From: Verrucomicrobiota bacterium
GTDB taxonomy: Bacteria; Verrucomicrobiota; Verrucomicrobiia; Limisphaerales; SXQI01
DNA length: 7,053 nucleotides
Reading direction: 5' to 3'
Assembly (NCBI GenBank): GCA_008933045.1
Contig: WBXJ01000156.1
Coordinates: forward strand, 1-7,053
A program made the translations under genes and the position numbers. The notes under the pieces were generated by a model. It made no database searches. It saw only the letters and a program-made list of their open reading frames with translations, and was not told where the DNA came from. This document shows, one piece after another, positions 1 to 6,776 of this stretch (positions within the stretch are counted from its first letter, which is position 1; every line of letters starts with the position of its first letter).

Positions 1-584
1 CATCGGCGGCGACCATGAAAAATCAACCAGTGACTGAGGAGTGTCCATTGGGGCTGGGGGACGAGGGATTGCAGGGCACTCTCAATCTTCTCAGGGGTCG
101 TGGCTTGGGTGAGCTTGAGACGGCCTGCCAATCGGGCGACATGGGTATCAACGACGACTCCGTGGTTGAGGCCGAAGGCATTCCCGAGAACGACATTGGC
201 AGTTTTGCGACCCACGCCAGCGAGAGCGACCAAGGCTTCCATGGATGCGGGGACGGTGCCGTTGTGCGTCTGAACGAGTGTCTGGCAACAGGCTTGAATG
301 TTTTTGGCTTTGTTCCGAAAAAGCCCGATGGAACGCAGTTCGTGTTGGAGTTCTTCTAGCGGTGCCGACGCGTAGTCCTGCGCGGTGCGGTAGCGTTGAA
401 ATAACTCTGCGGTGACGCGGTTGACCTGCTTATCCGTGCATTGCGCTGAGAGAATGGTGGCGATGAGCAACTCGAGTGGGTTGCTGAAAACCAGTTCGCA
501 ATGGGCCTCCGGATACGTCTCCTTTAATTTGTCGCAGAGGATCGTGACGCGGTGCCGGAGTGCTTGAGCAGTTTCGTATCGCAT
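1..584 (-). CDS. nth: Endonuclease III (DNA glycosylase/AP lyase), C-terminus cut by window edge
   Basis: Base-excision repair enzyme that removes oxidised pyrimidines and cleaves the abasic site by beta-elimination. I translated the minus strand from ATG 584; 194 codons are visible. Family landmarks occur in order: LSAQCTDKQVN (45-55, LSAQATD motif), SIGLFRNKAKNI (85-96), the helix-hairpin-helix LAGVGRKTANVVL (121-133) with the expected catalytic Lys127, and VVDTHVARLAGR (144-155) with the expected catalytic Asp146. The last residues are HGRRR and the next codon starts TG, which fits the first cysteine of the C-terminal 4Fe-4S motif. The cluster itself lies outside the window, so its presence is unverified. 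The common LPGVGRK is LAGVGRK here. No Shine-Dalgarno is visible before the ATG. The gene starts 23 bases after the kamA stop on the same strand, so it is probably the second gene of that transcript. Confidence 0.95.
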   Translation of the reverse strand, partial: MRYETAQALRHRVTILCDKLKETYPEAHCELVFSNPLELLIATILSAQCTDKQVNRVTAELFQRYRTAQDYASAPLEELQHELRSIGLFRNKAKNIQACCQTLVQTHNGTVPASMEALVALAGVGRKTANVVLGNAFGLNHGVVVDTHVARLAGRLKLTQATTPEKIESALQSLVPQPQWTLLSHWLIFHGRRR

Positions 585-607
585 AGAGCCGGAGCCGAGG
601 CGATTCG

Positions 608-1843
608 CTAGGCTAGGTCGGACTCGCTTTTGCGAACGAGTTTAACGCCGACGGGCGATCCATCTGCGGCTTCTGGATACTCGAATACTTTGCCTTCATA
701 ATTCCGGAGGACGACGCGATCGTTGTTGTGGCTGAGCACGTATTCTGGATTCACGGGGATTTTGCCTCCTCCTCCTGGGGCATCGATAACGTATTGTGGG
801 AGGGCATACCCCGTGGTGTGCCCGCGAAGTTCGCTCATTATTTTTAAGCCTTGGCGCACGCTAGCGCGAAGGTGGGACGAACCCGCGATGAGGTCGCATT
901 GGTAGAGGTAATAAGGTTTCACGCGGCACATTAGTAATTTGTGAAGGTGCGCTTTCATGACGACAGTATCGTCGTTGACATGTTTGAGTAGGACGGACTG
1001 ATTGCCTAGCGGGATTCCCGCATCGGCAAGGCGACCCAAGGCCTCGCGAACTTCGGTGGTCAGTTCGCGTGGATGGTTGGAGTGGATACTCAAAAAGAGG
1101 GGGTGATAGTTGCGCAGCATGTTGCAGAGGGCGGGCGTGATGCGCTGCGGGAGGAAAATCGGGATGCGCGTGCCGATGCGAAGAAATTCGATGTGGGGTA
1201 TGGCTCTTAAACGGCGAAGAAGTGATTCGAGTTTGTCATCGCTCAGGAGCAAGGGGTCTCCGCCGCTTAGGAGGACATCACGGATGGACGGGGTGTTTTG
1301 GATGTATTCAATCTGACGGTCGAAGTCGGGGTGAAAATCGTAACCTGCGGCGTTGCTCACAAGACGCGATCGGGTGCAATAGCGGCAGTAGGATGCGCAG
1401 CGATCCGTGACCATAAAAAGGACGCGATCGGGATAGCGATGCACGAGGCCGGGCACAGGAGAGTGGGTATCTTCGCCGCAAGGATCGGACATTTCCCAAG
1501 GGGCGGTGCTGGCCTCTTGGATCCGAGGGATCACTTGCCAACGGATCGGGCAGTTCTCGTCCGTGGCATCGATCAGGTTAAAAAAGTAGGGCGTGATACC
1601 GAGAGCCAGCTTCGTGTTGGCTAGTCTGCTGCCTTCCGATTCCTCGGGCAGAAGCGTTGGCATGTATTTCTCCAACTGCTCGCGGGATGTAATGCGGTTC
1701 TTCATCTGCCATCGCCAATCGTTCCACAGGGAATCAGGCACGTCAGACCAGAAGCCGCGACCGGCGGATCGGAACGTTTTCAGGGATTGAAGCCAAGGAC
1801 TGTCTGGTGGCTCCTCCACAGTCTCGCAAGTTTGATCTGTCAT
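608..1843 (-). CDS. kamA: Lysine 2,3-aminomutase (radical SAM, PLP-dependent)
   Basis: A 411-residue radical-SAM enzyme predicted to convert L-lysine to beta-lysine. The N-terminal NDWRWQ motif (41-46), typical of the family, lies upstream of the next Met, supporting the ATG at 1843. The SAM-cluster motif CxxxCxxC is Cys149, Cys153, Cys156; SGGDP is at 193-197. Lys361 in the APGGGGK motif matches the PLP-binding lysine. Asp317 (QCDL) and Asp354 (IDAPGG) match the two aspartates that bind the lysine side-chain amine in the clostridial enzyme, with the same 37-residue spacing; this argues against glutamate 2,3-aminomutase. The C-terminal cysteines that ligate zinc in the clostridial enzyme are absent, and the partner cysteine is Asp292. 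No beta-lysine acetyltransferase (ablB) or EF-P/EpmA gene is in view, so the end use (osmolyte, EF-P modification, catabolism) is open. nth follows after 23 bases. Confidence 0.93.
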   Translation of the reverse strand: MTDQTCETVEEPPDSPWLQSLKTFRSAGRGFWSDVPDSLWNDWRWQMKNRITSREQLEKYMPTLLPEESEGSRLANTKLALGITPYFFNLIDATDENCPIRWQVIPRIQEASTAPWEMSDPCGEDTHSPVPGLVHRYPDRVLFMVTDRCASYCRYCTRSRLVSNAAGYDFHPDFDRQIEYIQNTPSIRDVLLSGGDPLLLSDDKLESLLRRLRAIPHIEFLRIGTRIPIFLPQRITPALCNMLRNYHPLFLSIHSNHPRELTTEVREALGRLADAGIPLGNQSVLLKHVNDDTVVMKAHLHKLLMCRVKPYYLYQCDLIAGSSHLRASVRQGLKIMSELRGHTTGYALPQYVIDAPGGGGKIPVNPEYVLSHNNDRVVLRNYEGKVFEYPEAADGSPVGVKLVRKSESDLA

Positions 1844-1852
1844 TATCGCCGC

Positions 1853-1880
1853 AATATAATTCTCAACCTCGCGCTGTCAA
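1853..1880 (-). promoter_or_regulatory. Sigma-70-type promoter for kamA-nth, probably giving a leaderless mRNA
   Basis: Read on the minus strand, a perfect TTGACA (1875-1880) is followed by a 16-base spacer and TATATT (1853-1858, 5 of 6 matches to TATAAT). It lies wholly in the gap between the rluE stop and the kamA start. Only nine bases separate the -10 box from the kamA ATG at 1843, so initiation 6-8 bases downstream would leave a leader of about 2-4 bases. No ribosome binding site is present, which agrees with leaderless translation. The start site is inferred, not observed. Confidence 0.65.
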
Positions 1881-1891
1881 GGCGCTGACTC

Positions 1892-2479
1892 CTAGTGGTT
1901 GACGGAGTTTGGGTTGTGCAGTGTGAGTTGGCGTCGTTCCTCGGAGGTGAGTTCCTTCCATTGGCCGGGTGGCAAGGTGCCTAGGTCGTAGTCACCCATG
2001 CGGCGACGCTGCAAGCGCAAGGTGGGGAATCCCACGGCGGCTGTCATGTGGCGCACTTGCCGATTTTTGCCTTCCACAAGTTCAAGCTCGATCCAAGTGG
2101 TAGGGATGGATTGCCGCTTTCTGATAGGAGGTTGACGGGGCGCGACCTCGGGTTGTGGATCGAGGACACGGACTCGGGCGGGTCGTGTGCGGTAGCTTTG
2201 AATCTGTATCCCATCCTGCAAGGGATGCAGATCGATGAGGGTGGGTGTGCCTTCGACTTGTGACCAGTAGGTGCGCGTGTGGCCTTGAGTGGGGTGTAGC
2301 AAGCGGGTATTTAGTCCGGCCTCATCAGTCAGCAGCAGCAGACCTTCGGAATCGGCGTCCAGACGACCCACAGCGTAGACGCCTGCGGGAAAACCAAACT
2401 CTGCTAGAGTGCGGTGGCCGGAGCCGTCGGGGGTGAACTGGCAAAGGACTCCGTAGGGTTTGTGGAAGGCAATGAGCAT
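1892..2479 (-). CDS. rluE: 23S rRNA pseudouridine synthase E-like (RsuA/RluE family)
   Basis: Predicted to isomerise a uridine in 23S rRNA (U2457 in E. coli numbering, by analogy with RluE). From ATG 2479 the protein has 195 residues and begins directly with the conserved FHKPYGVLCQFT (5-16). The catalytic motif GRLDADSEGLLLLT is at 38-51 with Asp41 as expected nucleophile. Further RluE-type blocks are NPPIRERKSIPTSW-like PPIRKRQSIPTTW (117-129), EGKNRQVRHMTAAVGFPTLR (136-155) and MGDYDL (161-166). There is no N-terminal S4 domain, as in E. coli RluE and unlike RsuA and RluB. A TTG at 2536 would add 19 residues with no family resemblance, so I prefer the ATG. No Shine-Dalgarno or convincing promoter was found upstream. 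The gene is divergent from the DUF885 gene and lies 48 bases before kamA, which has its own promoter. Confidence 0.93.
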   Translation of the reverse strand: MLIAFHKPYGVLCQFTPDGSGHRTLAEFGFPAGVYAVGRLDADSEGLLLLTDEAGLNTRLLHPTQGHTRTYWSQVEGTPTLIDLHPLQDGIQIQSYRTRPARVRVLDPQPEVAPRQPPIRKRQSIPTTWIELELVEGKNRQVRHMTAAVGFPTLRLQRRRMGDYDLGTLPPGQWKELTSEERRQLTLHNPNSVNH

Positions 2480-2551
2480 CAAATTGGCGGCAGGTGGGCG
2501 GCAATCCCCTCGGGCTTGCCGTTCAAGGTGGGCCAAGGCACTCTAACACCT

Positions 2552-4396
2552 ATGAATCACCGACGCCTGATCTTGAGCCTCGCACTTGCACTGTTCTGGG
2601 TCAATCTCTTGTTCACGGGTTGTGTCAGCCGACGTGAGACTTACTCCGGCTCGTCGGTAGCGGAAGAGTCAGCGAAGGCAAACGCATTTTTCGATCGCGT
2701 GTTCGATGCGGCGACCGCTCGAAGCCCGCTCGCAATGGCTCGGCTCGGTATTCCCAAGGATACGGATCGTTGGGATGATATTTCTGAGGCGCGAGTTTTG
2801 GAGGATTTTATCCTTCAGGTGCAGAGTTTGGCGGAGTTGAAACGGACGATCCGCTGGGAGCTGTTGGACGCTCAAACTCAGGTGAGCTACCGGATGTTTG
2901 TGAGGGAGGTGGAACGGGCGATCGAGGGTAGGAAATGGCGGTTCCATAATTACCCGCTCAACCAAATGAACGGCCTGCACTCGGAAGCACCCGCATTTCT
3001 GATCAATTATCATCCGATCGCCAGTGTGGCGGATGCCAAGGCGTATATTGCACGGTTGCGCGGGATGGCACCGTTGTTTGATGAATTGCTCGAAGGAGTC
3101 AAAATCCGTGAAAATCTGAAAATCATTCCGCCACGGTTTGTCTTCCCTCTCGTAGAAGCGTCTGTGCGAGAGATACTCACCGGTAAGCCTTTTGACAATT
3201 CAGCGACCCAGTGCGCTCTCCTCGGGGACTTTGAGGGAAAAGTCGCAGCGTTGAAGTCGGTGGACGTTCGCACTCGCACGCGGTTGGTCGATGAGGCGCG
3301 GTTGGCTCTGATCGAGAAGGTGAAGCCCGCTTACGAAAAAATCCTCGCCGTGCTCGAGGCTCAGCAAAAAATCGCCACCGATGACGATGGGGTGTGGAAA
3401 TTGCCAGAGGGCGCAGAGTTTTATGGTTTTGCGCTCCGTACGGAAACGACGACGCAGGCCGGAGCTGAGGAGATTCACCAACTCGGATTGCAGGAAGTTG
3501 CCCGCATCCAACGGGAGATGGAAGGCATCATGGTCAAGGTGGGATTCAAGGGGGATCGGCCCGCATTTTTTAAGTTCATCAAGGAGGACGCGCGGTTTTA
3601 TTATCCGACGACATCAGAAGGCAAAGCAGCCTATATCAAACGCGCGACAGAAATCATCGCGACAATGCGAGGGCGGATGGACGAGTTCTTCATCACTCAA
3701 CCTAAGGCACCCCTGGTGATCAAACCGGTGGAACCTTTTCGAGAGCAGGGTGCTGCCGGTGCCTCGCTCGAAGCCGCGACACCCGACGGATCCAGACCCG
3801 GGGTGTATTATTTGAACACCGTGGACATGCGCGGGTTGCCAATTTTTGAAATGGAAACGCTCGCACATCACGAGGCGATCCCGGGGCATCATCTCCAAAT
3901 CTCCATCGCCCAGGAGGTAGTAGGGTTGCCTAAGTTTCGGATGTTCGGCGGGAACAATGCGTATTCGGAAGGGTGGGCTTTATATTCCGAATATTTCCCC
4001 AAGGAATTTGGGTTCTATGCGGATCCTTATCAAGACTTTGGGAGGTTAAACGATGAGTTGCTCCGCGCCGTGCGGTTGGTGGTGGATACAGGAATCCATG
4101 CGAAACGTTGGACGCGAAGTCAGGTGATGGAGTATTTCCGGCGGAACACACCGAATCCGGAGCGGGATATTTTTACCGAGACCAACCGGTACATCGTGTG
4201 GCCCGGTCAAGCGACCTCCTACAAAATTGGGATGATCCGATTTATCGAGTATCGCGAACTGGCGAAAAAGGAACTGGGATCAGCGTTTGTGCTGCGCGAA
4301 TATCACGACCTCGTCCTGAGAGGCGGAGGCGTGCCGATGGATGTCCTCGGGGAGAATGTGCGTGCGTGGATTGCCTCCAAGAAAAAAAGCCGCTGA
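2552..4396 (+). CDS. DUF885 family lipoprotein, putative metallopeptidase
   Basis: A 614-residue protein. Residues 1-24 form a lipoprotein signal: MNHRR, a hydrophobic stretch, then LLFTGC with Cys24 as the lipidation site (Phe at -3 is less usual). Val and Ser at +2/+3 give no inner-membrane retention signal, so an outer-membrane anchor is likely. The body matches DUF885 (Pfam PF05960, placed among the gluzincin-like peptidases): an alpha-helical N-terminal half, then LAHHEAIPGHHLQ (437-449) with His440, Glu441, His446 and His447, NNAYSEGWALYSE (468-480) with Glu473, and PGQATSYKIG (551-560). The histidine/glutamate motifs suggest a metal site, but they differ from classical HExxH and no substrate can be named. 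The reading frame is open back to about 2414, overlapping rluE antisense, but the signal peptide fixes the start at 2552. No Shine-Dalgarno is visible. The C-terminus is lysine-rich. Confidence 0.9.
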   Translation: MNHRRLILSLALALFWVNLLFTGCVSRRETYSGSSVAEESAKANAFFDRVFDAATARSPLAMARLGIPKDTDRWDDISEARVLEDFILQVQSLAELKRTIRWELLDAQTQVSYRMFVREVERAIEGRKWRFHNYPLNQMNGLHSEAPAFLINYHPIASVADAKAYIARLRGMAPLFDELLEGVKIRENLKIIPPRFVFPLVEASVREILTGKPFDNSATQCALLGDFEGKVAALKSVDVRTRTRLVDEARLALIEKVKPAYEKILAVLEAQQKIATDDDGVWKLPEGAEFYGFALRTETTTQAGAEEIHQLGLQEVARIQREMEGIMVKVGFKGDRPAFFKFIKEDARFYYPTTSEGKAAYIKRATEIIATMRGRMDEFFITQPKAPLVIKPVEPFREQGAAGASLEAATPDGSRPGVYYLNTVDMRGLPIFEMETLAHHEAIPGHHLQISIAQEVVGLPKFRMFGGNNAYSEGWALYSEYFPKEFGFYADPYQDFGRLNDELLRAVRLVVDTGIHAKRWTRSQVMEYFRRNTPNPERDIFTETNRYIVWPGQATSYKIGMIRFIEYRELAKKELGSAFVLREYHDLVLRGGGVPMDVLGENVRAWIASKKKSR

Positions 4397-4436
4397 TACG
4401 AAGTCCACCCTGAAATAATGTTCATCCACGGCTAGC

Positions 4437-4465
4437 TTGCTTCCGTCCCGCGCTTTTGCCAGAGT
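4437..4465 (+). promoter_or_regulatory. Weak candidate promoter for tRNA-Leu
   Basis: TTGCTT (4437-4442) and CAGAGT (4460-4465) are 17 bases apart and would start transcription about 8 bases before the tRNA. The -10 box matches consensus at only 3 of 6 positions. The support is mainly position: the 83-base gap after the DUF885 gene must hold either a promoter or read-through transcription for the tRNA. Confidence 0.3.
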
Positions 4466-4479
4466 GGGCGTGAGAAATT

Positions 4480-4567
4480 GCCGGTGTGGCGAAATGGCAG
4501 ACGCACAGGACTTAAAATCCTGGGACCTTTAACAGTCGTGTCGGTTCGAGTCCGACCACCGGCACCA
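4480..4567 (+). tRNA. tRNA-Leu (anticodon UAA)
   Basis: The cloverleaf closes fully. The acceptor stem GCCGGTG (4480-4486) pairs with CACCGGC (4557-4563) over 7 bp, followed by discriminator A (4564) and an encoded CCA (4565-4567). The D stem is GCG/CGC (4489-4491/4502-4504). The anticodon stem CAGGA/TCCTG (4506-4510/4518-4522) encloses the loop CTTAAAA, giving anticodon TAA at 4513-4515, which reads UUA and UUG leucine codons. A long variable arm (4523-4539) marks a class II tRNA, as expected for leucine. The T stem GTCGG/CCGAC (4540-4544/4552-4556) carries the TTCGAGT loop. Length is 88 bases including CCA. A GH32 gene starts 18 bases downstream. Confidence 0.98.
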
Positions 4568-4585
4568 TCACTACGGAAAACGATT

Positions 4586-6655
4586 ATGAACCACCTCAAA
4601 CTTTGGAAAGTAGACGGTCAGGGTAACAAGGTGAGGGAATGGTTTTATTTTTGGGTGCTGCTGATTTTCTCCAGCGGTTGGTTGTCGAATGCTCAACCGA
4701 CGAATGCTCCCACTTTGCACACGCTGGGTCGCGAGCCGTGGCGCCCGCAATTCCATTTTACACCGCCTAGCCAGTGGATGAACGATCCTAATGGCATGGT
4801 GTATTATGAGGGCGAGTATCATCTTTTCTATCAGTTCAATCCGTTCGGTGATCGATGGGGACACATGAGCTGGGGGCACGCAGTGAGCCGAGACTTGGTG
4901 CGGTGGGAACATTTGCCGGTGGCGTTGATCGAGGAGAACGACGTGATGATTTTCTCGGGCAGCGCGGTGGTGGATTGGAAGAACACGAGTGGTTTCGGCT
5001 TGAACGGTCGCCCGCCCTTGGTCGCCATTTATACAGGTCACTTCACAAAAAAACCGCTTCAAAATCAGCAGATTGCTTTCAGCAACGATCGCGGCCGCAC
5101 CTGGACAAAATATTCTGGCAACCCCGTGCTGGATGTGAACATGGCGGATTTCCGCGATCCCAAAGTTTTTTGGCACGAGGGATCCTCGCGTTGGGTGATG
5201 ACGGTGGCTTTGGCAGCGGAGAAAAAAGTACACTTCTACACCTCACCTAATCTCAAACAGTGGAAATATGTGGGCGAATTCGGGCCGACGGGCGCAGCGG
5301 CGGGGCTTTGGGAGTGTCCAGACCTCTTCCCGCTCTCTGTCGAGGGCGGAGGGACGAAGTGGGTATTGATTGTGAACATCAATCCGGGTGGGCCGACGGG
5401 CGGCTCGGGCTGCCAGTATTTCGTCGGCGAGTTTGACGGCGCAAAATTCACAGCCGACCCTCTGCCCGCTTCACGAGCGGAATTTGTGCCCTCGGGAAAA
5501 GTGATCGCAGATTTTGAAGCAGGTTACCTCGGCTGGAAGGTGGAGGGGGAAGCGTTCGGAACGGCTCCTGCCTCCGGCACACTGCCCGGACAGCAAGCCG
5601 TGGCAGGTTTTCGCGGGCTTGGCCTCGTGAATAGTTTTAAGGGAGGCGACCGGCCGCAAGGCACGCTCACGTCGGAACCCTTCGACATCACGGCGGCGCA
5701 CATCAGCTTTCTAATTGGCGGCGGGGCATTGCCTGAAACGCGGTTGGATCTTCGTGTAGACGGGAAGGTTGTGCGCACGGCGACGGGGAGAGAATCCGAG
5801 CAACTGCGGTGGCAATCGTGGGATGTGCGGGCGTTGTTAGGGCAGCGAGCGGAGTTGCAAATTGTGGATCGAGCGAGCGGCGGTTGGGGTCACCTCAACG
5901 TGGATCACATTCTCCTGGCTGATGAGGCCGCACGCTCTGCCATAGAGCCGGTTCTTTGGGCGGATTACGGTGCGGATTTTTATGCGGGCGTTTCTTGGAG
6001 TGATATTCCAGCGCAGGACGGCCGTCGGCTTTGGTTGGGTTGGATGAGCAACTGGAGCTATGCCAACGATGTTCCCACCTCGCCTTGGCGTAGCGCCATG
6101 TCAATTCCACGCGAGCTTACCTTGCAGCGCACCCCCGAAGGTCTGCGGTTGGTGCAGCGTCCTGTGCGCGAACTGGCAAAACTACGGGGGAAACACCATC
6201 GTTTGGCCCAAGCCACACTGGCTGACGCGAAAATTTGGTTGGCAAAATTGAAACCTGAAAGTCGCCTCTTAGAAATTGCGGTCGAGTTCGAGAATATCGC
6301 TACGATCGAGGATCTTGCCCTGCGGTTCATCACGGGCGAGAACGAGTTCACGGTGATCCGTTGGCAGTCAGGAAAAAACCAGTTGAGCCTCGATCGCACC
6401 CGATCGGGTCGTGTTGATTTTCATCCCAAATTCGCCGGGGTTCATGAGGCACCCTTGGCGGCTCGGGAGGGTCGATTACAACTCAAACTGTTTCTGGATA
6501 CCTCATCGCTGGAGGTTTTCGCGAGCGAGGGAAACGTCGTGTTGACCGACCTCATCCTGCCAAGCCTCGCCCCACGCCGACTCGAACTCTCCGTCGGCGC
6601 AGGAGCACCCGATGGACAGGTGCGGAACTTGGAAGTTTGGGAACTACAGCCGTAA
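4586..6655 (+). CDS. Secreted GH32 fructan hydrolase (levanase/beta-fructosidase) with inserted beta-sandwich domain
   Basis: A 689-residue exported enzyme predicted to hydrolyse beta-fructosides such as levan, inulin or sucrose. A signal peptide spans about 1-36 (hydrophobic YFWVLLIFSSGWL, cleavage after SNA). GH32 motifs follow: WMNDPNG (64-70, nucleophile Asp67), FSGS (123-126), FRDPK (189-193, stabiliser Asp191) and WECPD (242-246, acid/base Glu243). Propeller sequence runs to about 292, is interrupted by about 160 residues (about 293-455), then resumes with LWADYGADFYAGVSWSDIP (457-475) and GWMSNWSYANDVPTSPWR (485-502). A C-terminal beta-sandwich follows from about 520. The insert has DFEAGYLGW (309-317), GLVNS and FLIGGG (375-380), resembling non-catalytic sandwich domains in some levanases. 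The reading frame extends back through the tRNA, but that part is not protein. ATG 4586 has only a weak GGAA upstream; GTG 4631, with AGGG seven bases before it, is an alternative that keeps the signal peptide. No transporter is adjacent. Confidence 0.93.
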   Translation: MNHLKLWKVDGQGNKVREWFYFWVLLIFSSGWLSNAQPTNAPTLHTLGREPWRPQFHFTPPSQWMNDPNGMVYYEGEYHLFYQFNPFGDRWGHMSWGHAVSRDLVRWEHLPVALIEENDVMIFSGSAVVDWKNTSGFGLNGRPPLVAIYTGHFTKKPLQNQQIAFSNDRGRTWTKYSGNPVLDVNMADFRDPKVFWHEGSSRWVMTVALAAEKKVHFYTSPNLKQWKYVGEFGPTGAAAGLWECPDLFPLSVEGGGTKWVLIVNINPGGPTGGSGCQYFVGEFDGAKFTADPLPASRAEFVPSGKVIADFEAGYLGWKVEGEAFGTAPASGTLPGQQAVAGFRGLGLVNSFKGGDRPQGTLTSEPFDITAAHISFLIGGGALPETRLDLRVDGKVVRTATGRESEQLRWQSWDVRALLGQRAELQIVDRASGGWGHLNVDHILLADEAARSAIEPVLWADYGADFYAGVSWSDIPAQDGRRLWLGWMSNWSYANDVPTSPWRSAMSIPRELTLQRTPEGLRLVQRPVRELAKLRGKHHRLAQATLADAKIWLAKLKPESRLLEIAVEFENIATIEDLALRFITGENEFTVIRWQSGKNQLSLDRTRSGRVDFHPKFAGVHEAPLAAREGRLQLKLFLDTSSLEVFASEGNVVLTDLILPSLAPRRLELSVGAGAPDGQVRNLEVWELQP
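5450..5959 (+). other. Inserted domain within the GH32 propeller
   Basis: This stretch (about residues 289-458 of the GH32 protein) separates two segments that are contiguous in standard levanases, where the FDG.TF strand leads within a few residues to VLWTDYGRDFYA. It begins with a D-F-E motif (309-311) followed by a Gly-Trp pair and ends with GHLNVDHILL (435-444), a pattern common in jelly-roll carbohydrate-binding modules. Its reading frame is intact. Function is unknown; substrate binding or substrate-access control is inference. Boundaries are approximate. Confidence 0.7.
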
Positions 6656-6734
6656 GAACGGTGACAGAAATATCCACTCCACAAACCCGTCAAGCACGAA
6701 GCTGGCGGGGGAGCCAAAAAAAATAACAAATGCG

Positions 6735-6763
6735 TTGACCGATTCATCTAGATTTTGCATTGT
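6735..6763 (+). promoter_or_regulatory. Candidate promoter upstream of the right-edge gene
   Basis: TTGACC (6735-6740, 5 of 6 matches to the -35 consensus) is followed after 17 bases by CATTGT (6758-6763), which has only 3 of 6 -10 matches. It lies in the AT-rich stretch expected of a promoter. If real, the leader would be at least 60 bases (to ATG 6832) and about 150 bases to ATG 6925. Confidence 0.3.
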
Positions 6764-6776
6764 GTTGTGTATCACA
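6761..6776 (+). promoter_or_regulatory. CRP/FNR-like palindromic operator candidate
   Basis: TGTGT, six bases, TCACA has the 5-6-5 layout of the enterobacterial CRP site (TGTGA-N6-TCACA) with one mismatch in ten half-site positions. It overlaps the end of the candidate -10 box, so a bound protein would more likely repress than activate that promoter. Whether this organism has a regulator with that specificity is unknown, and a single site of this quality can arise by chance. Confidence 0.3.

Noticed and set aside
15..359. 114-codon open frame on the plus strand
   Set aside because: It is antisense to the conserved HhH and VDTH motifs of endonuclease III and resembles no protein family.
2480..2536. 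19-residue N-terminal extension of RluE from a TTG codon
   Set aside because: The family begins at FHKPYG, which directly follows the ATG at 2479; the extension has no family match.
4478..4585. Protein-coding extension of the GH32 frame through the tRNA, beginning MPVWRNGRR
   Set aside because: It is the translation of the tRNA-Leu itself. The full cloverleaf explains the sequence, and the signal peptide starts only after 4586.
4480..4700. tRNA-Leu as an attachment site for an integrated element
   Set aside because: No copy of the tRNA 3' end is seen elsewhere in the window and there is no integrase or phage gene downstream; GH32 alone does not indicate an island.
4571..5233. 220-codon open frame on the minus strand opposite the GH32 gene
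   Set aside because: It lies antisense to the signal peptide and catalytic motifs of a well-supported gene, shows no recognisable domain, and is rich in His, Arg and Pro as expected of a shadow frame.
6701..6722. Hairpin GGC-loop-GCC followed by an A-run after the GH32 gene, considered as a terminator
   Set aside because: The stem is only about three pairs and the tract is A, not T, on the plus strand; read on the minus strand the T-run precedes the hairpin. It fits an intrinsic terminator in neither direction.
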